A DNA stretch of 64,000 nucleotides from Cuniculiplasma divulgatum (lineage in GTDB: Archaea > Thermoplasmatota > Thermoplasmata > Thermoplasmatales > Thermoplasmataceae), in NCBI GenBank assembly GCA_031200235.1, contig CP133595.1, forward strand, positions 1,302,001-1,366,000, read 5' to 3'. Positions 26,022 through 34,204 of the stretch are shown in pieces; position 1 is the first letter of the stretch, and every line of letters starts with the position of its first letter. Below the pieces are notes generated by a model. It was given only the letters and a program-made list of their open reading frames with translations, was not told where the DNA came from and searched no databases. The translations under genes and the position numbers were made by a program.

Positions 26022-26453
26022 ATGATCATTGTGACTTACGGGATAATACTGCTGACAGTTTTCATATATCTGTATTTCCTGATCTTCGCGCTAGCCGAGG
26101 ACAATAGCTGGAAATATATACGAAAGGCCATTGTTATCCCAACCGTGGTTATGTTAAGTTGCTTGGGTGGATCACTAACTGCAGTATACTTAACTAAACC
26201 ATCTCTGGCTAATATCATAGGATGGTCCCCCCTAGGTATATCCCTTATAGTGATGCTACTTAGTTGTTTTATTTGGTGGCCTCTTTCCCTTTGGTCGATT
26301 CAAAGACTGACATTTCCAATTTTTCAGAGCAAATATGGTCTTGAGAAATCTGATTTTAGGGATTTTGCTTCAATGAATATTTTCAATAAGAAGAAGAAAC
26401 TGGAAAGATGGCAGGATAGAAATTCACGGGCTTCATTTGACTTCAAAAAGTGA
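26022..26453 (+). CDS. Small membrane protein paired with the secreted protein
   Basis: A 143-residue protein with three hydrophobic helices (about residues 2-25, 37-58 and 67-93) and a basic cytoplasmic tail (NKKKKLERWQDRNSR). It starts at ATG 26022, four bases after the upstream stop; a TTG at 26007 would overlap. The tight spacing implies one transcript and related roles, for example protection from, export of or anchoring of the upstream product. Family not recognised; AT-rich like its partner. Confidence 0.65.
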   Translation: MIIVTYGIILLTVFIYLYFLIFALAEDNSWKYIRKAIVIPTVVMLSCLGGSLTAVYLTKPSLANIIGWSPLGISLIVMLLSCFIWWPLSLWSIQRLTFPIFQSKYGLEKSDFRDFASMNIFNKKKKLERWQDRNSRASFDFKK

Positions 26454-26785
26454 TCCTATCAATAAACTGTAGAGGTTTCTTTTAACTGGGTTTTTTGATG
26501 TCCCATTCGCGGCGTCATTGATTCGCCTGAATTCAGTTAGTTTTCTTATGAAGCCTTTAGAAGTTTGACAGATGCAGCCAAACTCACGTGCTCTGGCATG
26601 TAAATGCACATACTCTCTTCATCTGAAATGATATAATCAAAAGTAGAATTCTACCCTTAGCCCTCTAGAAATGTGCGCAAATGTCATGATTTTATGTCAA
26701 GTGATTCCAGAATTTCCATGCGGGCCATAAAAACCGTTGCCCAAAATGGCTCTATTAGATTATACGTCTTGTATCTTAATCGATA
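26454..26785. other. Gene-free stretch before tRNA-Gly
   Basis: 332 bases. On the minus strand there are short open stretches around 26540-26650 with coding-like composition but broken by stops and lacking a start, so possibly a decayed gene. No RNA structure or repeat is recognised. Confidence 0.35.
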
Positions 26786-26860
26786 TGCAGGTGCCGGGAT
26801 TTGGACCCGGGTCGAAAGCTTGGAAGGCTCTCGTGCTAGACCAGACTACACTACACCTGC
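26786..26860 (-). tRNA. tRNA-Gly (anticodon TCC)
   Basis: Cloverleaf seen on the minus strand: acceptor stem GCAGGTG/CACCTGC, a D arm GTGT/GCAC, anticodon stem AGAGC/GCTTT with loop CTTCCAA (anticodon TCC, reads GGA), T arm CCGGG TCCAAAT CCCGG, and discriminator A. No intron; CCA is not encoded. Confidence 0.92.
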
Positions 26861-26912
26861 TTCCCTACGGCAATATACACAGGTTTAATTTTTTTTCCAC
26901 GGTTTTCCATAA

Positions 26913-27593
26913 TCAGGTAACTGTTGGCCTGAGTGCAAACTCCACCGGAGTGTTCACAGAAACTTGGGAACTTTGCCAGTGTATATAGAAATCGTACTGT
27001 CCGTTAGTGGGTGAAATGGTCTGATTGAAATAGACATTATCTCCAACCTGGTGGAAATCCTTGACGGCAGAAGGAGCTGCACCGCTCGTGGCATAAGTAA
27101 GGGAAGTAACAGTGAAGTTGTACCTGTAGCTCATGTGCACCATATAGGGGACACTGGTCATGCTTGTATTTATCTCGTATATATTCGACGTGGATGTCAT
27201 GGTGACATAGTGTCCATCATACAGGGCCTGAACGTTCACTACCTGGGGGGCTGAAACAGTGTGAACAGGCGGATTCAGGAATATTATCCAGAAGAGCAGA
27301 AATACTGCGAAGAATATCAGATAATTTATTGCCTTGTGCGATGTTCTTTGCGGGAGTTTGAACCCTATGGATGTAAGAATTTTCCCCAAAAATATGACTA
27401 TAACGAAAAAGAGCAACACTGACAGATAGGTGTAACCCTGAAGCTGCAAATACCCTGCCAGAAGCCCGGCAAGTGCCCCTATGAGGAATATGAACATCAC
27501 AATTACAGCTCTATTTCTTTCTGATCTTACATATTCCACTTCATCAAACTCAGGTTCTTCGAATAACGGAGTGGTTTCCTTAGGCTTTGGCAT
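26913..27593 (-). CDS. Membrane protein with extracellular domain, unknown
   Basis: A 226-residue protein with an acidic cytoplasmic N-terminus (residues 1-28), three hydrophobic helices (about 29-50, 54-76, 88-107) and a C-terminal ~115-residue domain rich in Ser, Thr, Tyr and Asn-x-Thr sites, likely outside the cell. It lies 12 bases behind the tpiA stop on the same strand, so it is probably cotranscribed with triosephosphate isomerase. No family recognised. Confidence 0.7.
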   Translation of the reverse strand: MPKPKETTPLFEEPEFDEVEYVRSERNRAVIVMFIFLIGALAGLLAGYLQLQGYTYLSVLLFFVIVIFLGKILTSIGFKLPQRTSHKAINYLIFFAVFLLFWIIFLNPPVHTVSAPQVVNVQALYDGHYVTMTSTSNIYEINTSMTSVPYMVHMSYRYNFTVTSLTYATSGAAPSAVKDFHQVGDNVYFNQTISPTNGQYDFYIHWQSSQVSVNTPVEFALRPTVT

Positions 27594-27605
27594 GAATACG
27601 TCACC

Positions 27606-28274
27606 TCATTGATTCTCAATTAATGAACTTAACGTCTTGGCAGGTTCCCTGGCAAGAATTATGCCGGAAGCTATGAGAACGCCGTTTGCGCCCAGTTTGA
27701 GGCTCGTTCTGTAATCACTGGGAGTTTTTACGCCAGCGCCGACAATTACTGCCACGCCTGATCTGCTGCAGGTATCCACTACATCTGAAATGATCTCAGG
27801 CCTTGAAGTGGTTACTGACACGTTTCCTCCGATGAGCTCTGGAGGTTCATACGCTATCCAATCGGGCTTCATTGGGGCAAATCTGTATGCCTCGGCAGCA
27901 TTTTCGCAGCAGACAACAGTCCTGAGGCCGCATCTTCTGGAAATGTCAACAGTTTTCCTCAGAATGTCCTCCGTTATCCGCCTTTCCGAATGGTTCAGTA
28001 TTGTGCCTGTAACGCCAAGGTCCAGCAGAGACTGGGGTGAAAACTGGCCGGTATGCGCACCATACTCCACGGGGTCAACATGCTGGCTGTAGAATTCGAA
28101 CTCAGGAAAAGATGAGGCAAGCCTCAAATCAATGGGATTCAGGGCAAAGATAATCTTTACTCCGGGAACCGTCTCCATCCCCACGAATCCTTCAATGAAC
28201 CTCTCAGCATGGGCTGATGATGACTGCCTGTAGTGTTTAAGATTGATTATCACGGTATTTTCAGGATTCTGCAC
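27606..28274 (-). CDS. tpiA: Triosephosphate isomerase, archaeal type
   Basis: Interconverts dihydroxyacetone phosphate and glyceraldehyde 3-phosphate. At 222 residues it is the short, tetramer-type archaeal enzyme. Active-site residues are present: Lys in INLKHY, His in LNHSERR, Glu in AYEPPELIG, and the phosphate-binding VGAGVKTPSDY and ANGVLIASG loops. The start at ATG 28274 is next to the first strand; a membrane-protein gene follows after 12 bases. Confidence 0.95.
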   Translation of the reverse strand: MQNPENTVIINLKHYRQSSSAHAERFIEGFVGMETVPGVKIIFALNPIDLRLASSFPEFEFYSQHVDPVEYGAHTGQFSPQSLLDLGVTGTILNHSERRITEDILRKTVDISRRCGLRTVVCCENAAEAYRFAPMKPDWIAYEPPELIGGNVSVTTSRPEIISDVVDTCSRSGVAVIVGAGVKTPSDYRTSLKLGANGVLIASGIILAREPAKTLSSLIENQ

Positions 28275-28497
28275 TCATGGAGGAGGAACCGATGCAATAT
28301 AGATATTTCTCATTCTGTCTATAATGCGGGAACAATATTGTCATTCAATGGACTTCCTGGTGAGCATAATCCTGCAATTTCAGCAGCAACATTCTGTGAG
28401 AGATTCATGGGGGGTCCAGATATCCCGACATAATCAGGTTGAAGGCAGAAGTGTTCAAATCCGGAGCCAATAGGTTAAATCTTTATGCACATCACAT
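28275..28497. promoter_or_regulatory. Divergent region between tpiA and a small unknown gene
   Basis: Contains a TATA-like TTAAATCTTTA at 28474-28484 for the rightward gene. No RNA or other gene seen. Confidence 0.4.
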
Positions 28498-28509
28498 ATG
28501 GGGAATAAT

Positions 28510-28938
28510 ATGGACATGAAGCATGATCTTGAGGAAGCGGAGCAAAAGGCCAAGAAGAATCTGGATGAACTGGTGGACGTCCGTGAAGTCAGCGAGGCAA
28601 AACTGCTCTCAGGAAATATAGTTAAAATTCTGCTGAACGACCTTTCAGCTACTGACAGGGATAGTGTGGAATATTCCTCTGGAAACGGCAAGTATGTGGT
28701 ATCTTTTGGCTTTGTGGAGGCAAAGATGCCGGACGGTAAATTAGGCGTATTCGAGGAAATACCTGACGATGAAACCATCAAGAATGCGGAGACAGTTGGA
28801 TTCACGGTGATGGGGCTGCATCCAAAGAAGGAGGTGGAGGCAGACTTCCACAGCGATTCAGTTGCCGTAATGCCCGGGACGGAGCTCCGTAGAATATACG
28901 ATTTCCAACTTTCCGTACTCAGGAGTGCCAGCAAGTGA
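28510..28938 (+). CDS. Cytosolic protein of unknown function
   Basis: A 142-residue acidic protein with a helical, Lys/Glu-rich N-terminus (residues 1-40, coiled-coil-like) and a beta-rich C-terminal part. No membrane segment, metal site or known motif. The TATA element at 28474-28484 predicts transcription start near 28504, favouring ATG 28510 over ATG 28498. An exported protein gene follows 64 bases later. Confidence 0.65.
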   Translation: MDMKHDLEEAEQKAKKNLDELVDVREVSEAKLLSGNIVKILLNDLSATDRDSVEYSSGNGKYVVSFGFVEAKMPDGKLGVFEEIPDDETIKNAETVGFTVMGLHPKKEVEADFHSDSVAVMPGTELRRIYDFQLSVLRSASK

Positions 28939-29002
28939 AATCCCATTGCGTGTGAAATGTGAAGGAACGGCAGAATGATATTCCAGAAGGAACGATATTA
29001 AC

Positions 29003-29518
29003 ATGGTCAAAAAAGCCCTTATTGCTATCTTTGCAGTGCTGCTTGTTGCAGGCAGCCTCATGGTTGCTCTTGGGACGCAGGAATCATCCTCCCTGACTCA
29101 CGGGAGTGACAGTTTTGTTCCCAGCGGTTCCGGGAGATACGTTTCACCTCCTCTGAGCATAAATTCCACCTATGTACTTTCAGTTCTTGGTTCAGGTGCA
29201 TTTGTGGTGAACAGTTCAGGTATGGGCGTCATAAATTATACCAATGCCTATGTAGTGGGACTCGCGCCTGCCAGGACACTGAACCTGACAAACAATACTG
29301 AATCAATCTACACCAACCTCCCATCCGGCACTTACTATGTGGTGTATTTCCCTGCTGATTCTCCCCAGCAGGTCAATCCACTTTACAGTGTACAGACCGA
29401 TCCTGGCCTGGCAAACATTCTGAGCACAGTCATAGTGGTGGGTATCTCGATCATCATTGCTTCATTCATAGTGCTGGCTGTTGGATCCTTTATGGGCAGG
29501 GATGACAGGAAGAATTGA
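29003..29518 (+). CDS. Exported protein anchored at both ends
   Basis: A 171-residue protein with an N-terminal signal or anchor helix (residues 5-25), a Ser/Asn-x-Thr-rich extracellular middle of about 105 residues that looks like a small beta domain, a C-terminal membrane helix (about 138-162) and a short basic cytoplasmic tail (GRDDRKN). This resembles archaeal surface proteins of unknown function. Convergent with the Dam gene. Confidence 0.65.
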   Translation: MVKKALIAIFAVLLVAGSLMVALGTQESSSLTHGSDSFVPSGSGRYVSPPLSINSTYVLSVLGSGAFVVNSSGMGVINYTNAYVVGLAPARTLNLTNNTESIYTNLPSGTYYVVYFPADSPQQVNPLYSVQTDPGLANILSTVIVVGISIIIASFIVLAVGSFMGRDDRKN

Positions 29519-29537
29519 TTCCTATTCCATCCATTTC

Positions 29538-30431
29538 TCAGGCTATATTGGAAAAAAAGGCAAAATTCCTGTATAGATTTCCTTCAGGATGCTTGCCCGC
29601 ATTCTGGTTGATGAAGGATTTGGTCCTTCTTGGCTCGCCAAACATGGATGTTATGTAGTCGTCCGAGTTGTTAAGGCTCAGGAAATATTTTCCGTGAATG
29701 CTTTCCAGGATGCCTGCCAGTTCCCTGAAATCCTGCGGCGAAAAATTGTAGCCATACCAGTCCTTTCCAGGATACGGTGGATCCAGATAGAAGAACGTCA
29801 GCGGGGAATCATAGATACGGAATATCTCCCGGAAGTCTCTTCTTTCAATCTTCCAGTTTCGCACGCTACTGTTTATGTTCCCAAAATCAGATACCACCCT
29901 CAGGAAGAAACTGAAAGCACCTTTCTCCTTACCTGTGGCATAAGTATCACCACGCCCTCCGAAGCTGGTGATGGATCTGAAGAGTGTTCTGTAAGCCCCG
30001 GCAAGTTCCCTGTCAATGGAAAGTCCGTCATCGTCACGCCGGGACAGTGCGTACCTGAGTTTACGTATTCTTTCTCCCTTAAGCCCTGCATTCTCACCCT
30101 TTCCGTGTGCCATGCTGGCCGGATCTTTCCCAAGGTTCCTGAAATTATCCGGAAATTCCTTTGCAAACTGGTCAGGCAGGGACAGCAGTAGCAGGTTGTA
30201 AAGATCATCTGGCCTTGACTTGATGATGCGGTACAGTGAAACCAGGTCCTTATCAATTTCATTATACACAATCTCCCTGGCGCCGATGTTCAGCGATACC
30301 AGTCCTGACCCTCCAAAAACATCCACAAATCTCTGCATTCCAGATCTGCGGAACTCCGACACGATGTCAGGCACAATGGCAACTTTCGACCCTGGATATT
30401 TCATGATCCTTATGATACTCATCAACGGCAT
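29538..30431 (-). CDS. D12-class DNA adenine N6-methyltransferase (Dam-like)
   Basis: A 297-residue DNA methylase of the Dam/DpnM type. It has the N-terminal KYPGSK motif, the SAM-binding FVDVFGGSGLVSLN, the EIDKDLV motif and the catalytic LDPPYPG (DPPY). No restriction endonuclease or other modification gene is adjacent, so it looks solitary. ATG 30431 gives the longest form; ATG 30404, with AAGGATC just before it, would begin at Met-Lys-Tyr-Pro and matches where family members usually start. The recognition site cannot be read from sequence. Confidence 0.9.
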   Translation of the reverse strand: MPLMSIIRIMKYPGSKVAIVPDIVSEFRRSGMQRFVDVFGGSGLVSLNIGAREIVYNEIDKDLVSLYRIIKSRPDDLYNLLLLSLPDQFAKEFPDNFRNLGKDPASMAHGKGENAGLKGERIRKLRYALSRRDDDGLSIDRELAGAYRTLFRSITSFGGRGDTYATGKEKGAFSFFLRVVSDFGNINSSVRNWKIERRDFREIFRIYDSPLTFFYLDPPYPGKDWYGYNFSPQDFRELAGILESIHGKYFLSLNNSDDYITSMFGEPRRTKSFINQNAGKHPEGNLYRNFAFFSNIA

Positions 30432-30541
30432 TCTGGTGATTGCTCACCTCTTATTATAAAATATGGAAATGCCCTGACGCTGTCGGGAATGCAGCAATAT
30501 TCGTGTGTTACTTCTGAATAGTCCGAAAAGAACTGATAAAT

Positions 30542-30889
30542 TCAGAAGGAAATCACAGTGAATCCTTCATCAATTTTCGAGTTGACCTCCACTCCGCCCA
30601 GTACGAGATCAATATTCCCAAAAATACTGGATTCATCAAGTCCCTCTGATTCCAGGCTCACCTTGCATGCCTTAACAGTGCAGCCGGTTTTCTTCAGTCC
30701 CTGGATCTGTTCAAGGAACTGGGGAGAGTTTTTCTGTTTCGAATTCAATGCCTGAACGCCCCTGCCGAGAAAGAGGAACTCCAGGGTGCTCTGGGCATTC
30801 TTCACTGCGTTTATTGCAAAGTTAAAGGCAACCATCTCCGCATGAATATTTTCCTTTCCCGTCAGAAGGAGCACAAGAATTTTTGCCAT
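30542..30889 (-). CDS. DsrE-family sulfur-relay-like protein
   Basis: A 115-residue protein of the DsrE/TusD fold: Rossmann-like ILVLLLTGKENIH start, helix, then VEFLFLGRGV-type strand and two cysteines in TGCTVKACK that could bind a persulfide. It is the last gene of an operon after a YeeE/YedE transporter and a 78-residue membrane protein, suggesting it accepts sulfur taken up by the transporter. That role is inferred. Confidence 0.8.
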   Translation of the reverse strand: MAKILVLLLTGKENIHAEMVAFNFAINAVKNAQSTLEFLFLGRGVQALNSKQKNSPQFLEQIQGLKKTGCTVKACKVSLESEGLDESSIFGNIDLVLGGVEVNSKIDEGFTVISF

Positions 30890-30893
30890 TGTT

Positions 30894-31130
30894 TCAATCC
30901 TCCGTCCCGTCGTTGGAATACCCCGGATACTTGGTGCGGTACCATACTGCTGTAAGAAGCAATGCCACGATCATGACAAATCCGGTTATGGCAACCGAAT
31001 TGGGATTTGGATCGTACCCGTTGTATCCTCTCACAGTGAGTGCCGCAACAACCACCACCAGCAGGGACATGAGCCCTGCAAAGCTCTTGATTCCTCTTTC
31101 ACTTTTTCTTTGCGTTTTCTTATCTTCCAT
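30894..31130 (-). CDS. 78-residue membrane protein in sulfur operon
   Basis: Two hydrophobic helices (about residues 18-36 and 48-65) with a charged N-terminus (Glu-Asp-Lys-Lys-Thr-Gln). ATG 31130 lies one base after the yedE stop, and its stop lies 4 bases before dsrE; longer in-frame starts run inside yedE and are rejected. Probably an accessory of the transporter. Confidence 0.7.
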   Translation of the reverse strand: MEDKKTQRKSERGIKSFAGLMSLLVVVVAALTVRGYNGYDPNPNSVAITGFVMIVALLLTAVWYRTKYPGYSNDGTED

Positions 31131-31131
31131 T

Positions 31132-32352
31132 TTAATTCCTCCCTGCTTTTCTCGAGTATATGAACCAGCCGGCAACCAGAAGGCTGATTGCCACGAATAC
31201 GAAGAATTCGATACTGCTGACAGCCATCTGCAGATCACCGCTCAGTATGTGCCCGGAAGCACAGCCATCAGCCATTCTCGCTCCGAACAATACCATAAAG
31301 GATCCACCGAAGACACCCAGCGCCCTCTTAATTTCGCTGTCACCGAACCTCTTCTTCCATGTCTTCGGTACCCATTTGTTGAAGGCCTGGAACCTCCTTG
31401 AAACGAATATTGAGGCAATGAAAGCCCCCATCAGTGTGCCGATATCACTGAATGGCTCCCATCCTATTGTGGAAAAGACAAGCTTGCTGTAGTTGTATGT
31501 GGGGAGCCAGAGGTATCCCACCATCCAGCTGTATGTTGTAGATTCGCCAAATATCTGGTGCAGGAACATTTCAAGAACCACAACCGCACCAATGATGGCA
31601 CCAACGAAGGTTAGAAGCCATCTTAGGTTGTTATTAGGTGCCCAGTGCTGGTTTGCGTTCTTTGCCAGTTTATCTTCAGACCCAATTGGCATGGCACTTC
31701 CCTCTATGAGTGTCTCCGTGGCTTCTCTGTGTTCTGCGAGTTCAGGGCCGGGCATCTGATAATTTTTGTGTGTGCCTATGTATACGCAGCTCTTTCCCCC
31801 TTTGTACCTGGGCAGAAAATAAGCTATACCCATCATGAGTGCCAGCCATCCTATTGAAATGAGAAAGCCGATCTTGAGGTCAGTTCCAACCTTGCCGCCC
31901 AGATATAGCTGACCGAAATTGTATGTGTTCACAAGCCACTGGCCCACTGAAGTCTGGTACAGAAGAGTCCATGCTGCCGCTCCAAGGAGTCCACCGGCCA
32001 CCGCGTAGACTGCCTCTCTCCTGCCTTCGCCGAGAGCCATCCACTCTGTACCTGGGACATAACCGGATATAGCAATGCCAACCCCGAAGATAATCCCACC
32101 TAGCGCCACACCTATCACGTAGTCTGGTTTTATGCCAAAGTGAAAACCCAGACCCAGAGCTGAAAGCCCATATAGGAGAACAGCACCAACACCGATTGCA
32201 ATTGCAATACAGTTTATGAATAGCCGATCTTCCCATTTGGACAGCTTCAGGAGAACATCCGCATTTGATATTCCCCACAATTCAGCAAATCCCCCAATGA
32301 TGGCACCAATGAAAATACCAATCCACAGGGGAGCAGTGACTGTTATTGCCAT
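31132..32352 (-). CDS. yedE: YeeE/YedE family sulfur-compound transporter
   Basis: A 406-residue polytopic protein with about ten hydrophobic helices in two homologous halves. The second half keeps the family signature GARMADGCASGHILSG, whose Cys is thought to contact thiosulfate or a related sulfur species. In the first half the matching motif reads GYVPGTEWMALGEG, with Val where Cys is usual. A hydrophilic loop of about 60 residues joins the halves. ATG 32352 is preferred; a TATA tract (TATATA near 32385) lies upstream. First gene of a three-gene operon with a DsrE-like protein. Substrate inferred. Confidence 0.85.
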   Translation of the reverse strand: MAITVTAPLWIGIFIGAIIGGFAELWGISNADVLLKLSKWEDRLFINCIAIAIGVGAVLLYGLSALGLGFHFGIKPDYVIGVALGGIIFGVGIAISGYVPGTEWMALGEGRREAVYAVAGGLLGAAAWTLLYQTSVGQWLVNTYNFGQLYLGGKVGTDLKIGFLISIGWLALMMGIAYFLPRYKGGKSCVYIGTHKNYQMPGPELAEHREATETLIEGSAMPIGSEDKLAKNANQHWAPNNNLRWLLTFVGAIIGAVVVLEMFLHQIFGESTTYSWMVGYLWLPTYNYSKLVFSTIGWEPFSDIGTLMGAFIASIFVSRRFQAFNKWVPKTWKKRFGDSEIKRALGVFGGSFMVLFGARMADGCASGHILSGDLQMAVSSIEFFVFVAISLLVAGWFIYSRKAGRN

Positions 32353-32535
32353 TTCTATCAATATATAATTGCATGGATGTATATACGTATTCCCATTTAT
32401 GACTATTTATCATTTTTACTACAAATTAACTCAAATGTGATTTTTATTCACCAGTCGCGGTATCAATATTTGTCCTGTCAAAAGAATTGAAATTCAGAAA
32501 AGATGCGTTTAATAGGCAGAATGTTTTAAGCATTC

Positions 32536-33015
32536 ATGGAAGATAATCTGAAGTTTCCGACCTTTGAGTGTGCCATTTCCAATACTGTGGAGAGTTATGA
32601 TTCTGATGTTGAGATGTATTTCATGAATTCCAATCTGCTCTCTGCAAGACTTGCTGAACTTGCCCTTTCCAACAGGGAATTTTCAGGCAACTACAGAAAA
32701 ATGATGAAATATGTCAGTGAACTGGCCGGATCAGTTGTTTCCGGGAAACCTGCACCATCGCACCAGTTTCTCATTGATCTATGCATGGGTCCCGAGACGG
32801 AGCAGGATATGGGTAAGCTTCTTTCTGAAAGCAGGTCTCCAGACACTGCGAAGATCTTCGAAGCCATGCAGTACGTGCGCTTCATGATGTTCTGGTTCGT
32901 AAGAATGTCCAGGGTTGAGAGATTCTCAAGAGGATTCAGCGTAGAAAGATTTCAGGGGCTTCCGTTCCTCAGGCTTGCTCTTGCATACAGGGCAGAAAAA
33001 GTGTCAAAAGCCTGA
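32536..33015 (+). CDS. Helical cytosolic protein, unknown
   Basis: A 159-residue, largely helical protein without membrane segments or known motifs. The C-terminal half is rich in Arg, Phe and Met (MMFWFVRMSRVERFSRGF). It faces the sulfur operon divergently over about 180 bases; a TTTAATAGG element at about 32508 is well placed as promoter. No family recognised. Confidence 0.65.
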   Translation: MEDNLKFPTFECAISNTVESYDSDVEMYFMNSNLLSARLAELALSNREFSGNYRKMMKYVSELAGSVVSGKPAPSHQFLIDLCMGPETEQDMGKLLSESRSPDTAKIFEAMQYVRFMMFWFVRMSRVERFSRGFSVERFQGLPFLRLALAYRAEKVSKA

Positions 33016-33044
33016 ATAAGTTTACCCGGGTCCCAACCCGGTTT

Positions 33045-34019
33045 TCAGAGGGTTGTTATCTTGCCCGTTGTGTCGGAAAGGTAAGCGGCATTAACTGTTT
33101 TTACCACAACTTCACCATCTTTCACTGTGGCTATCCTGGATTTTTCTCCCCTGACCAGTTCAACAAAAGCACGGACCTCATCCTCGTACATATTTCCATC
33201 CCTGAATGTCCTTGTTACTTTTCCATCTATTTCCAAATCCGAGTTCACTGTTGTTGAAAAGACATCCCTGGCCACAGCGGTTGCTTCGGTTCCGTAAACT
33301 ACCAGATCGTTCCTGGGGTGCTTCATGGCTCTGGAAGAGACGGCGTGAGCCATAATACTGCCATATTCCATGGATATAGATTCAGTGGTGTCGATTACGG
33401 CTTTTGCTGGCTGCCTAAATGCCGAGATTTTATCCGGCCTGGCACCAAGCAAAAAATTAATGGTGTCAAGAACGTGTACGCCAGTTCCCATAACGGAACC
33501 ACCACCAACCTTCTCATCTTCTGTCCACCATCTGCGATCCGGATTATCTGATGTTCCCTGTGATAGGCCACCCCATGTTCCGTGAACCATCGTGATTTTT
33601 CCAAGTTTCCCGCTGGAGATCATGTTCCTGATTTCCACAATGGCAGGATGGAATCTCATGTGGAAACCTACTGCAAGATGGTGTCCGGTCTTGGCAGATA
33701 TTCCCACCAGATCTGAGGCGTCTCCGTTGCTGAGCGTCATCTGCTTCTCAAGCAGAACATCCTTGCCATTTTCCATGGATAATCTTGCCTGTTCGTAGTG
33801 CAGAAAATTCGGAGATGCTATGTAAACAGCATCGAAGCCCCCTCTGGAAAAGAACTCATCCAGATCGGAGAATGCGCGTGCCCCATATGCTGCACCCTCC
33901 CTCTCAGCTTTCTTCAGGGTCCTGCTGTATATTGCCGTTATGGAGTTTCCAGAGGACTTAATTGCGGGCATTATCCTGTTTATTGCGTGATTTCCAAGGC
34001 CGATTAATCCAAATTCCAT
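33045..34019 (-). CDS. Gfo/Idh/MocA family oxidoreductase
   Basis: NAD(P)-dependent sugar or cyclitol dehydrogenase family. The 324-residue protein has the Rossmann start GLIGLGNHAINRI, the strand AVYIASPNFLHYEQA, and LLEKQMTLS at the site of the catalytic EKP motif (Pro replaced by Gln). The C-terminal half is the beta-sheet domain with GGSVMGTGVHVLDTINFLLG. ATG 34019 starts at the first strand; upstream in-frame ATGs extend it by up to 10 residues. Substrate not predictable; no sugar operon around it. Confidence 0.88.
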   Translation of the reverse strand: MEFGLIGLGNHAINRIMPAIKSSGNSITAIYSRTLKKAEREGAAYGARAFSDLDEFFSRGGFDAVYIASPNFLHYEQARLSMENGKDVLLEKQMTLSNGDASDLVGISAKTGHHLAVGFHMRFHPAIVEIRNMISSGKLGKITMVHGTWGGLSQGTSDNPDRRWWTEDEKVGGGSVMGTGVHVLDTINFLLGARPDKISAFRQPAKAVIDTTESISMEYGSIMAHAVSSRAMKHPRNDLVVYGTEATAVARDVFSTTVNSDLEIDGKVTRTFRDGNMYEDEVRAFVELVRGEKSRIATVKDGEVVVKTVNAAYLSDTTGKITTL

Positions 34020-34204
34020 TGTTATCATAGTCATGAAGATATACTGCAATATTTACCTGTTGAATTATAGAATTATGAATTAAATCACAGTCCTGGCAAT
34101 TTTATGCAAATCAACTGCACATGCTAATCGGTTTGGAGTTTTCTGGCAAAGAGCACTACCTTAAGGATGTTATTAAATTCATTTTTCGACTTAGACTGCT
34201 GGAA

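Noticed and set aside
26540-26650. Short coding-like stretch on the minus strand before tRNA-Gly
   Set aside because: Only about 34 codons open, no start codon, and no recognisable similarity; kept as a possible remnant only.
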